A stretch of 64,000 nucleotides of DNA, taken from Branchiostoma floridae (lineage: Eukaryota; Chordata; Leptocardii; Amphioxiformes; Branchiostomatidae). Shown one piece after another: positions 54,901 through 64,000 of this stretch; within the stretch, counting starts at the first letter, position 1; the number at the start of each line of letters is the position of its first letter. The stretch is from assembly GCF_000003815.2 (NCBI RefSeq), contig NC_049984.1, positions 4,230,695-4,294,694 of the forward strand, written 5' to 3'. The translations under genes and the position numbers were made by a program. The notes below the pieces were generated by a model. The model was given only the letters and a program-made list of their open reading frames with translations. It did not search any database and was not told the DNA's origin.

Positions 54901-57900
54901 AGGACATCATCATCATCATGGTCATTTGATATAAGTATTTTTAGAGTACATAGGGTCCTTGGTCATGGATTGAACTTTGACAGCTGAAGTAATAGTGAGC
55001 TTCATTGACACTGTAACGAGTTACTATAAATATCGAAATATTTGCGATGGTTGTGTGTTCATTGTTTTGACAACCCCTCCAAAACAAAATCACATCACAA
55101 AGAATACATACAGTACTTTTTTTCCATCAGTAATGCCAATGTAGTGTACCAACTCCTACTGCCTCATCTTGCCCCCAACTTTGAAACTAAGACTAAAGCC
55201 TACTAGTAGGAAGAATTGGTGTGTTTCCTGTTTTAGCTCTTAAAAATAGGGTCAGGCTATTTTTTTTCTAGGGTAGGTTGGGAAACAAGATACACAGCAT
55301 GTTTTTCCCAGGCCTAACTGGATTTACAGTAGTGAGGACTGCTGTGCAGTATTTACAAATGGCCATGCATGGCTAGAATGTAGCACAGCTATGAGGCATG
55401 GCTACTAAAAGTGGGGTCAGAGGCAAATACAACAAGGGCTGTCTCTAGGACCCAATTCCCTCCGTCCTTGGACGAAACTTTGCTTGTTGGGACCCAAAAA
55501 AATTCACCCAGTCCATCCAAAAGATATCTTTTTTGTAAGCTTAAAATTATAGATTTAACAAAGAAAATAAACGACATAGACTTCCAAACAACAAGTGGGA
55601 TTATGGGGTAAATTAAATCAAAGCTGGAAGGCCCAGCATCACCAAAAAGAGCACAGCTATATTGAGGACAATGTAAATGTATGAAATAAATCTGTCTTCT
55701 GCAAAATACAGCTGTGAGGCCAAACCAGTTAGACAATAAGCTATTCTATCACAGTTGTGGCTGACTGGATGGACCCTGATTCTGAGCAAATATCTGAATT
55801 TGAAAAGAATGACATTTATTAAGAGTCACCTTAGCATGTTTATTCAATTTCATGTGACTGGAGATCCTTCAACTGGTTTAAAAGTGACAGAGGTTTGCCT
55901 GTGGAACTATAATGGGGCTAGTTAGGCCCCAATAATAGTAGGTCAGCTACAAAAGGATCCCACGTTGTGACATCCACAGAGAATGGGGAGAATTCAGGGC
56001 ACATAGTCTGTGTCGTGACCTTACCCAGGGTCACTGTTCAATCCTGGTGGTCTGGAAAACCACCCCCAACATATCTGGGTCAGAAGAAAAGGAGCAGCGG
56101 TGAAGAATTCACCCCAGAGGGCAAGGAGCTCCTCTCAAGATTGTTGGACACCAGCTGAGACATTGTGCTAAGGAATTTGCCCAGGAGCATCTTCTGTAGA
56201 GGGTTTTTACAGTGTCAAGACTCTGAGGAACGTCCAGAAACGAGGTTGTCTGCTCCATTTATATATCAGCATTCCAGTCTCAATGCTCCATATCAATATT
56301 CAGAGTGGGCACTCGGTACAGACTGTGTCTAAATGTCATTCCGTGAGAAAGTACTGAAACTTGCAACCCACCTCGCAGGAAGCTGTAAGGGAGTGTTATA
56401 GGCGGAACAGGCTTGTGTTGTGTGGAGTGACTCGTAAAAAAGACTTCCATCACAAAAACCAGTGCCTGCAGATTGTGAGCCCTACCAAAGAACTGCCTTT
56501 TTGAGCATTTTGATCTGGATGTGGAAGACTTGTGAAGAGCAAATTCAGGGACCAAAAGCACAACAAGGCTTGACTCCAGACTATGTCTATGTGAAGCATT
56601 TTAGGAGCCCTGGATTTCTATGGAAGCAATTGTCGTACCCTGCGTTTGTCTGTGTGCAGTCGGAGGCAGCGGTGTCATCAGTAACCCTTTGAACAGTCTT
56701 TGGACAAGTTCTTAGTGTGAGAGCACCACTCAGGGAAAAGGGCACCCGTTGCAGTGACTTTAGAGACGTTCATTCAAGACAAAACCAAGATGGGACAGTG
56801 CCTGCATTTGTATGCAATTGGAGGCGGCAGTGTGATCGGTACCCTTTGAACAGTCTTACAAGTTCTTGGTGTGACAGCACGACCAGAGAGGAGGCAACTG
56901 TTGCGAATAGAGACATAAATTCAAGTCAAAACGAAGATGGGACAGTGTCTGTCGAGAGAGGAGTGGCACGACATTGTGTGGCGTGGCTACGAGAAGGAGG
57001 CGAGGCCGGTACAACCAGCTGTAGTGGACGGGGGAGTGGACAAAGTCGTGGACTGGGATGGAGAGTGCCACACACACAAACCTCCGCGCAACGACAGGAC
57101 CGAATGTTGCCTTTCCTATAACTGGGAGGGAAAGGAGTATACTTTTTGTGGTGAGGCTGACCTTATGGATGGGATATTTAGTTTTAACAATCTTGGAACC
57201 TTAATTCATTGCCTCATAAATGTCTTACCCTCCTCCTCGGATTCTTTTTTTCCAAACCTTATTTCAGACCAAAGATTGTACTAGGTTGGAATGCTGCCTG
57301 CAAACATGACAAAATGAAGCTAGATCTTACACCTAGCATGGATGCCAGACCCACAGACCGATCTCAATATCAGGGTCTAAGTCAGTAGGCTTGTGTTGGC
57401 CCTGAAAACAGACTATCTTACACCTAGATGTTACTGTTAAACTAAGATAACTTGTACAATCTTAAATTAAAGGATTGTACTAGTACCAGCTTGTCTTATC
57501 ATGATTTTTTCTGACTTAGGGAGAAAAGATGCTGTTTCACTTATATTCATGTAACCTGTATACCTTGAACTGGCCTTCGGGTCTTGTTACTAGTAGTACA
57601 TGTAGTATATGGTGACTAATGCAGGGCTCGAAATACTGGGGTTTTGTGCACCCAGGTGCACCCAAAATTGGAGCTGTGCACCCAATTATTTTCTGTGGGT
57701 GCACAGGGTGCACCCAAATGTTTTTATAGGCTTATGTATGTTAAGATGTCAGTATACTAAGTAAACACCATATTCTTGACATCTATGTGTTAAAAAGATA
57801 ATAGAATAACTGTCATAATACATGTACTTCCAATTTCTGAAGAGCTCCGTTCAAATTACTAATTTAGTAGGTTTGCAATTAGGATATTCTGATATTCTAC

Positions 57901-60900
57901 TTTATTTTATGTAGTGCACCCAAAAATATTTTGGTGCACCCAATTTTCTAGGTTGGGTGCACCAGTGCACCTATTCCCAAAAATGAATTTCGAGCCCTGC
58001 TAATGTGTACAAAAAGAACAAAGCCCCCTGTTCAACCAACCTGGACTGACCCACAGACGGTAATATTCAGTTACACATCTATGTTCCAACAAATGTATCG
58101 CCCAACAACAATATGTTCCCACATCCCTATATTCAGAAACCCCAGGCCTGTGTTCTGGCACTCCTGCCCTATGTTCCAACACCCCGATGTTCAGAATGAG
58201 TGACTCGGACAACCTTTATACGTTCTGGCACCGCTATGTTCTGATGCCCATATGTTAGCTTTAGAGTTAAGGGGTGTTGGAACATGAGGGGGTTCGGAAT
58301 ATAAGCCTGTTACGACAAAGGGTAGTCGAAACATAGGGGTCTCAACTGTAACCAAATACATATTGTATTTCACATGATGTAGGTGCATTATGATTTACAT
58401 CCACACTAAAACTTCTGTGTTGTGCTTTTCCAGATGAGCAGCTGAAGGTCACCAACATCGACTTCCGTGAGATTGGCAACCGCCTGGCGCACCACACCGA
58501 CGAGTTCGAAAAACAGGTGCTGATCGTGCGGCGGGGACAGCTCTTCGACATCGGGCTTGACCTGAACAGGCCCTACAGCCAGGCCAAGGATAAGATTATC
58601 TTGGAGTTCAGGATCGGTAAGACTAGGAAACTGCTTACATGTGCAATGTAGATACAGACAGTTATAAAAAGTGTGATGATATAGTAGATATGATACTAGA
58701 CGTTTAGCCGAGGAACAGGCGCTGATTGCGCTGGACCTGAACAGGCCCTACAGCCAGGCCAAGGATAAGATCACCTTGGAGTTGAGGATCGGTAAGACTA
58801 AGAAACTGCTTGCATGTACAATGTAGATAGTATATACAATCAGTTACAAAATGTGTAAGGACTTATCTAGATGTGATACTAGAGGTTTAGCTGCCCCCCT
58901 CTCCACTCAACATTTATATTTAATAGCTGTTTTGCATATTTTGTAAGTTATAGAAAACTAATCTCCAAGGTGATTTTATGGTAGCATAAGATAGTTTCAA
59001 AGCTGGCAGGGGAGTGAAGCTGGCCTAGGAGTGTTAATGCAACCAGAGGTGCCTGTTTGACTTCCTTTTGCCGGCTATACTCCTTGGCCAGCTTTGATAC
59101 TATCTTATGGCACCTTAGGATCTGCTTGGAGACTAACAAAAACAAGATGTATGGGAGGTTTGAAAATTCAGCCCCTCCCCTCTTCCACAGAACAATTCAA
59201 TACAAGTACATGTACATCTAACTTGAAAATACGGCTGAACATGTCAAAGTCACTAACTCATAATGATCGTTTGCAAATGTCACTCAAATGTAAATCATGT
59301 TTGGATAGTTCACAGTAGTGGTGCGTACCTAAACTCATATTCAGGTACAGGTCCAGATTCAGGTCCAGCAGTTCAGGTTTAAGTCCGGACCTGAATCCAT
59401 CATTGCCCTATTATGTGCGCTAGAAAGTTTTCTTTTTTGAGGGGGAGGGGGGGATCGTGCATATAAAATTGCATGTTAGCATGAATTGAAATGCAATGTG
59501 AAAAATACATGCAAATTATATACAGCCAGTGTAATGTTTTTTGTGCAAATTTCACTGTCTATGGAAGGTTTTAGATGATTTAGAACAAAAAAAGGGAATA
59601 TAAGTGACAGATTGCTTTTTGCAAGTCCGGACTTGGCTCTGGACATTTAGGTTTTTTTTGGACTTGGACCTAAACATTTTTAGGTCCTAAACATTTTTAG
59701 GTCCAATTCCAAGTCCGGACTTTAGGTACGCACCACTATTTCAGAGATGGTTTTTCCTTCATATCATAGGAAAATACCCCAAACCCAGCAAGGGCACCCT
59801 CATCAAGGTGACCTTGGGCAAGGAGCAGCTGACCACCGACAAATGGGGGGCCAAGGTGCAGCAGACAAAGGGGAACTTTGTGGGCATCAGCGTCATGGCC
59901 CCGGCCAACGCCATCGTCGGGAAGTTCGACTTCTACGTGCAAACGGAACACGAGGGGACGAAGTTCCGCACGGCAAAGGACGACAAGAATGCTGTCATCG
60001 TTTTGTTCAACCCCTGGTGTAGGGGTGAGTCGATACCTCAATATATTTTGCCTTTATCTCAGTGTTCTCGCCAGGCCTTTTTAGCCTGCCGGCCCCCTAC
60101 ACTGTGATTTGTATCCCCTATGCTAGCCTCCTTCACCGGCGATTTTTAACTGGGAATACGCCTGGAAAGGAAGAATGCCAGGAAAGGAATACATCCCGGT
60201 GCTTGGGGTACTCACCCTACAAGAGACACCGGTGAAGGAGGCTACCCCTATGCTATGATTTGGACCCATATACTGCGATTTGGGCCTCTACTCTGTTTTA
60301 ACCAGCATACACGATGGTCAAAAAAGGCCCTGAAAATCCTATCTTGAAAGCCATGTCAATCAATGTCAATCATCCATTTCACTTATGGCAACGGCAGCTG
60401 ATTGGTTCACACCTTTGAGGGCGGAAACTAGAAATGTTTTGGTTGCACCTAGATGAGCTGAATATTTTCCACGAACTTACCCTTTCAAATGCACGCCTGT
60501 CTCCGCCCCAATTGTTCCCCTGTTTGAACAGTAAACAATACCCAAGCTTTCATTCCCACGATGACGCGTCTTCAATACTGACACAGCCCCCTCAGTCCCT
60601 TCTTTGCTATATTCTCGTCTATTCTGCCACCAATATTGATAAAATACCGATTCGGAAGCAAAGGTCATGATGATGCAAGGAAATATCAGTTTCCGACATT
60701 CCCCGGGGCCTTCCCCGAGCGGGGCCGGGGATGCACGGAACCCGTCGCCATTTCTGTTCTTCCCTGCGTACATTATATCTGCGCTAGACACACACAAAAT
60801 TAACCGACAGAGTACGGATAGATTCGATTCAATAACGTATTCTTTCTAGTAACTCCTTACACCCATGTATTTCTATAATGAACTACAGTTCGCGATTCAA

Positions 60901-63610
60901 TACGGGCGTTAACACTAACAGACTCTGCAAAAGCCGCTGTTTGATGTATAGGCTTGTGTTTTGGTAACATTCTGCCAGTTCTGGCGTCCTTGATAGGAAA
61001 ATTGAAACAAAAAAATCCACATCTCTGTAAATATAAATGCAACTTGTAATAAGGCACACAATGTAAATCAAAGTCTGGGGAAGAAAGGGGATTATTTGAC
61101 GGGGAAGCTGGATTAGACCGATCGGCCCTCCAGTTTGTTTACAAACCGACGCCATGATTGAATCAATGTGCTGAATGTATTCGGCTTTTAATACGCGGTA
61201 AACTTCTGGAGTCCTTTAGCTTGAAATTGGTACATAACCGGAAAAGATTTGAATTTTACTTAAACACACAGAAGTAAATCAATTTAGTTGGTGAAGGAGG
61301 GGTTAAAGAGAGTGTTGTTGTTTGACAGCAGACCAGGATCCTTTGTTTTATATACAACCGACGCCATTTCCCGTTTGTCACATTGTTCTTGAAAGTTTGT
61401 CACATTATCTTTACCGGCATTCATGTATTTCTAATCACAAGAGGTACGGCCAAGACGTATGTTATTCAAGCATCTTTCAACGTTTCTATCTGTACAAATT
61501 CTCCAGGCCCGTGAAGCGGTCGATTATGTTTCAATTCCTCGGTCGACACAAAATTTTAGTGAAATTTTGTGAGTCTCCGAACGATCAGAGGTTAGCCGGA
61601 AGATTGCATAGTGCCCTACGACTGTACAAGTGGACGGTGGTGCCCATATACTAGTACAAGTTAATAAAGTCGAAAACTACAGCAGTTTCTGAATCTCGTT
61701 TCTGAGGATTGGATAAGAAATTTCCAGCCGAACTCGTTCAGTTAAAAATCGCGGGCAATTATCTGGCTTGGGGCGCTCAGCGAATACAATACAAGTATTT
61801 CTCACTTATTTGCATCTTGTATATCTTGTCTGCTTTGATTGAGGCCGACACAGCTCATTATAAGTCCCAAACAAACCTGAACAGCCATGTGCCCTGTCTG
61901 AATTAAGCACAAGCTTCATATTTTGGCCTATATCTTTTGATCTTCGTGGGATTTTTCGGCGAAAACAACATGGGCCTGGAGAGCGAAACTTCGCCGCCAT
62001 TTTGATGACGTCGTCTGTTCGCTCCAATCAGGCTCACGGGAAATACGGAAGGAAAATGTGAGGAAATGTGGCCCAAAATTTGGAAAATAATCTTTGATTT
62101 CACAGACATCGGCGGAAAACGATTGTAACTAAAAAATTATCGCTATGAACATTGACTACAACTTCAACAAATGTTTAGTGCGTAAATTAGAAAAATATCC
62201 CTTGAGGAAAATTTGCAAAGTTCAAAGTTCGATCACCTAAAGTAACCTTTCTTACGTTCGTCTGATTTGATAGGGTATTTTGAACGCAGTGTATAAGTGT
62301 CACTTTTATACTTGTATGAATTTGAAAATTCAACATATCCCCTCTTTAAGTGATTTTTGCTGTTTCTTGACATGACCACCAAACATGCGTAATTTTGAGA
62401 AATATTTAGCAATGTGTATCAGTCTGTAGACATGAATACAGGGCCGCATTTGGCACCCCGCGGCGCCTTGGGCGGGGCAAATTCCCCTGACAACGCGGAC
62501 AAAAGCATAGCAACCGGACCACCGTGATAGGGGACCTCTCTGTTGTTTAGTAACAGAGACAAGTCGACACCTCCATTTCTTTTGCCAATATCTTAATATA
62601 CCATAGCTGATCAGAATGAAAGCTTATGTTTGTGTACAATGCATATTAAAAAGTTTCACCGGCAACACCAAAATTATTAACTTTTATAGTTTTGCATCCT
62701 TCGTAGAAGTGTTGCAGCACCTTTATCAATAGAAGTTCCTTTTCCCTTTTCCTTGCAATAAACTCATTTTGGAATAGTTTTAGAAGTGCATACTTTATTG
62801 GAGGAAATAGTTACTTTATTGTAGCATGCTCGCCGACACGGGGGTGTCTCAATGGACTGTGGCACATTGAGGATTGACATTCTTTTACAAATTGTACATT
62901 GGTATGCCTAATTTTAATTCAAATTTCTGGCTGTATTTCCACAGACGACCAGGTGTACATCGATGACAAGGCCAAGCTTAATGAGTATGTGATGAATGAG
63001 ACTGGCTTCATCTATGTGGGAAACAAGCGGAAGATCCGCGGGCGCCCTTGGAACTTTGGCCAGGTCAGAATCAAACATTTCCTGTTCTCAGTGCAGAATG
63101 TGTCATTGCAATGTCATTTTGAATTGGCCAAATAATAGAAATGTTAATGACTGGCTTTTCCCATGGTTTGATTTGCTAAGTTGGTGGTTTGTCATTGGTT
63201 TAAGGTTGCTTGCCAGGCCTTATGTCTCTGTTTAAACCTCAGGACAGGTCGTAAACTCTCAATAATGTGTATATGCATTGTAATACATCATGCATGTTTA
63301 ATGTATTGTTTTACTAAATGTTTCAGCAAGTACTTTTATCACATAACCATCTTGTATACTCTTCCAATGTTAGCCCTTAAAGATAGCTAATGTCTAGTTG
63401 GACAACTTTGGCTGAAAGTACTTGTAAGTACATCCAAATCAATAAACAATTGTTAAGTTAATGCACAATTGCTGTACTGATTGTACCGTTTGACTATTAC
63501 AGTTTGACGACCCAGTGCTGGATGCTTCCCTCTATCTCCTGGACCGTGCGCGGATGGCGTACACGTCACGATGGAACCCGATCAACATCACGCGCGTACT
63601 GACGGCTCAG
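51911..63610 (+). CDS. transglutaminase, 5' six exons (partial, 307 aa in window)
   Basis: Exons: 51911-52002, 54044-54207, 58434-58616, 59770-60024, 62945-63063, 63503-63610; phases agree and the frame is open at 63610, so the gene continues past the window. Transglutaminases form Ca-dependent epsilon-(gamma-glutamyl)lysine cross-links. The first 85 residues are basic and unique (MPRRSRRQAAVRASSRLRDY). From about 86 the N-terminal beta-sandwich follows: IGNRLAHHTDEF, VLIVRRGQLFDI, LNRPYSQAKDKIILEF, VFNPWC-like VLFNPWCR, VYIDDKAKLNEYVMNETG, then the core-domain opening GRPWNFGQFDDPVLDASLYLL and PINITRVLTA. These match animal TGM1/FXIIIA-type proteins. The catalytic Cys-His-Asp lie downstream, outside the window, so activity cannot be judged. 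An in-frame TAA 12 nt before ATG 51911 fixes this start. The closest paralogue cannot be assigned; TGM1-like is a guess. Confidence 0.95.
52003..54043 (+). other. transglutaminase intron 1 with assembly gap
   Basis: Contains a 100-N run at 53111-53210. Sequence left of the gap (about 52990-53090) is the inverse of sequence right of it (about 53290-53370): GTTTAACTAGTTCAATAAT, ATCCAACACAAAAATTGGAC and relatives. AAATAAAGTTTGTGA.STGAAAAAGG also occurs as a direct repeat at 52861 and 53211. So the gap interrupts a palindromic or duplicated element; a gap of exactly 100 N usually means unknown length. No exon was recognised. Confidence 0.75.
54587..54761. mobile_element. 175-bp CAGTAGAAGCC MITE, complete copy with TA duplications
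   Basis: CAGTAGAAGCC at the left is inverted as GGCTTCTACTG at the right, flanked by TA (54585-54586 and 54762-54763), the Tc1/mariner pattern. Internal words match 46950-47120 and 3945-4085. Lies in transglutaminase intron 2. Confidence 0.88.
56639..56950 (+). repeat. tandem duplication, about 162-bp unit, over the alternative first exon start
   Basis: Copies at about 56639-56801 and 56802-56950 share GGAGGCRGCRGTGT, ACCCTTTGAACAGTCTT, ACAAGTTCTTRGTGTGA and CAAAACSAAGATGGGACAGTG. The repeated block includes the ATG GGA CAG TG. of the alternative first exon. In the upstream copy that ATG (56790-56792) opens a 19-codon frame stopping at TGA 56847-56849. Confidence 0.85.
56937..57150 (+). CDS. 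alternative first exon (1B) of the transglutaminase, N-myristoylation signal
   Basis: ATG 56937 opens 71 codons plus one base up to the donor TTTTTGTG/GTGAGG at 57150. The end phase (one base, G) is exactly that expected by exon 3 at 58434, so splicing gives ...YTFC-D-EQLKVTNIDF in frame. An in-frame TAA lies seven codons upstream, and the context (AAGATGG) is strong. The peptide begins MGQCLSREEW: Gly2 and Ser6 fit the N-myristoyltransferase consensus and Cys4 is placed for palmitoylation. This would make a membrane-anchored isoform alongside the basic N-terminus from exons 1-2. Insect transglutaminases (annulin; the Drosophila TG-A isoform) are known to be acylated this way. No transcript was seen, so exon use is inferred from phase, donor and composition. 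Confidence 0.72.
57622..57999. mobile_element. 378-bp palindromic element CAGGGCTCGAAAT...ATTTCGAGCCCTG, 6-bp TSD
   Basis: Inverted ends are flanked by CTAATG on both sides (57616-57621 and 58000-58005). Both arms are iterations of GTGCACCCAA or its inverse; the core is AT-rich. The ends and 6-bp duplication parallel 14646-14975. Lies in the transglutaminase intron before exon 3. Confidence 0.85.
58068..58348. mobile_element. word-iterated palindromic element (ATGTTCCAACA)
   Basis: CAGTTACACATCTATGTTCC at the left is imperfectly inverted at the right (CATAGGGGTCTCAACTG). The interior repeats ATGTTCCAACA, ATGTTC.GA and CCCTATGTTC words on both arms, the same build as the hAT-like elements. 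No clear target duplication. It ends 85 bp before exon 3. Confidence 0.6.
58708..58791 (+). pseudogene. duplicated copy of transglutaminase exon 3 end (84 nt, frame open)
   Basis: The block 58710-58891 is a tandem copy of 58508-58707: the end of exon 3, its donor (ATCG/GTAAGACTA) and the start of the next intron. The exon part has lost 27 nt (nine codons) in frame and reads EEQALIALDLNRPYSQAKDKITLELRI without a stop. If the preceding TTTAG (58703-58707) served as acceptor, the 84-nt exon would be phase-1 at both ends and could be included or substituted without frameshift. The acceptor lacks a pyrimidine tract, so it is called a duplicate/pseudo-exon pending RNA evidence. Confidence 0.7.
58960..59137. 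mobile_element. inverted-repeat element of the TCTCCAAG family
   Basis: Outer ends CTAATCTCCAAG and CTTGGAGACTAAC face each other; inside, CATAAGATAGTTTCAAAGCTGGC (58985-59007) is inverted at 59087-59109 with one mismatch. The GGAGTGAAGCTGGCCTAG.AGTG word links it to 16423-16487. Confidence 0.7.
59316..59738. mobile_element. 423-bp palindromic hAT-like element, sister of 41519-41932
   Basis: The same ends, TAGTGGTGCGTACCTAAA and its inverse, with the same internal order (AGGTCCAG words, AT-rich core, GCATATAAAATTGCATGTTA, inverse words). Flanks GTTCACAG and TTTCAGAG match at six of eight positions, a decayed 8-bp duplication. It ends 31 bp before exon 4's acceptor. Confidence 0.88.
60123..60245. 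repeat. TIR fragment GCTAGCCTCCTTCACCGG
   Basis: GCTAGCCTCCTTCACCGGCG at the left and CACCGGTGAAGGAGGCTACC at the right are inverted copies about 120 bp apart. Probably a small MITE in the transglutaminase intron after exon 4. Confidence 0.65.
60246..62944. other. transglutaminase intron before exon 5, with promoter-like minus-strand segment
   Basis: No transglutaminase exon was found here. GC- and CpG-richer patches occur near 60690-60760 and 61970-62050. On the minus strand at about 62035-61990, ATTGG (inverted CCAAT), a GACGTCATC CRE-like word and AAAATGGCGGC (YY1-like, over an ATG at 61999-62001) lie in order within 45 bp. The duplicated word ACCGACGCCAT is at about 61146 and 61358. Confidence 0.4.
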
Positions 63611-64000
63611 GTAAGGGCATACACTCATTAAGGAGTCTAACTAATTGTCTAGCTTTTATGTTCCAAACATTTCTGCTATCAGCAACTTAAAGATTGCAAC
63701 ATTTTGATTGAGGCACTTTTTTTACAGTATAATGAAAAGTAAACCAGGAATGTCCAAATTTCGTATTCAGTTGTAAGTGTCAATGTCAAAAACTGTTTTT
63801 CTTTCCTGAACATTTTCATCAGGTTGATAAGCCACATAATAAAGGGGCTGTTTTTTTTACACCACCAACGTCAGAATGTGTAAATAGAGTCTCTTATTTT
63901 AGAATCTCTGTTTTATTTATTTTTGACAAACAAGACTTGTTTCCCATCTATTTTGACACCTGACATTACTTAAACTTTCCCCCCAACTCATGATGTAAGC

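Noticed and set aside
1-64000. CRISPR array, operon or prokaryotic mobile element
   Set aside because: The window is intron-bearing eukaryotic DNA; the tandem repeats have long units and no spacer structure.

Overview
The window is eukaryotic nuclear DNA with compact to mid-sized spliced genes (GT/AG introns of about 0.1-4 kb) set in DNA crowded with short inverted-repeat transposons and tandem repeats. Gene content (TPX2, CNEP1R1, NCOA5, a chordate-like transglutaminase, a PX-domain protein), an NCOA5 that still carries an RRM, and the dense MITE landscape point to an invertebrate deuterostome, most likely a lancelet (Branchiostoma). That assignment is an inference; no species marker was checked.

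Layout: (1) 1-186, minus strand: first coding exon of a PX-domain protein running off the left edge. (2) 187-4809: gene-free, at least six inverted-repeat or tandem elements. (3) 4810-7845, minus: five-exon, 393-aa secreted-type NAD-dependent epimerase/dehydratase. (4) 8907-19648, plus: complete 16-exon TPX2 (821 aa), head-to-head with the epimerase. (5) 21866-23868, minus: complete six-exon CNEP1R1 (133 aa), tail-to-tail with TPX2. (6) 25825-39838, plus: complete ten-exon NCOA5 (711 aa), head-to-head with CNEP1R1. (7) 39839-51910: 12 kb without recognisable genes, full of MITEs. (8) 51911 to the right edge, plus: 5' half of a transglutaminase (six exons plus an alternative first exon), cut off before the catalytic cysteine. 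All exon chains were built by hand; each keeps reading frame and splice phase across every junction.

The genes do not form one pathway. TPX2 is a mitotic spindle factor with a CCAAT/CHR-type promoter, CNEP1R1 a nuclear-envelope lipid phosphatase subunit, NCOA5 a nuclear coactivator/RNA-binding protein, and the transglutaminase a protein cross-linker.

Most interesting points: an alternative first exon of the transglutaminase encoding a dual-acylation signal (MGQCLS) and spliced in phase with the main gene; two separate partial duplications of an exon-intron boundary (TPX2 exon 15, transglutaminase exon 3), one giving a decoy acceptor and one a frame-preserving extra exon; an NCOA5 with an hnRNP C/RALY-type RRM and a probable 39-nt cassette exon; and a group of palindromic hAT-like elements built from iterated short words, some with perfect 8-bp target duplications.
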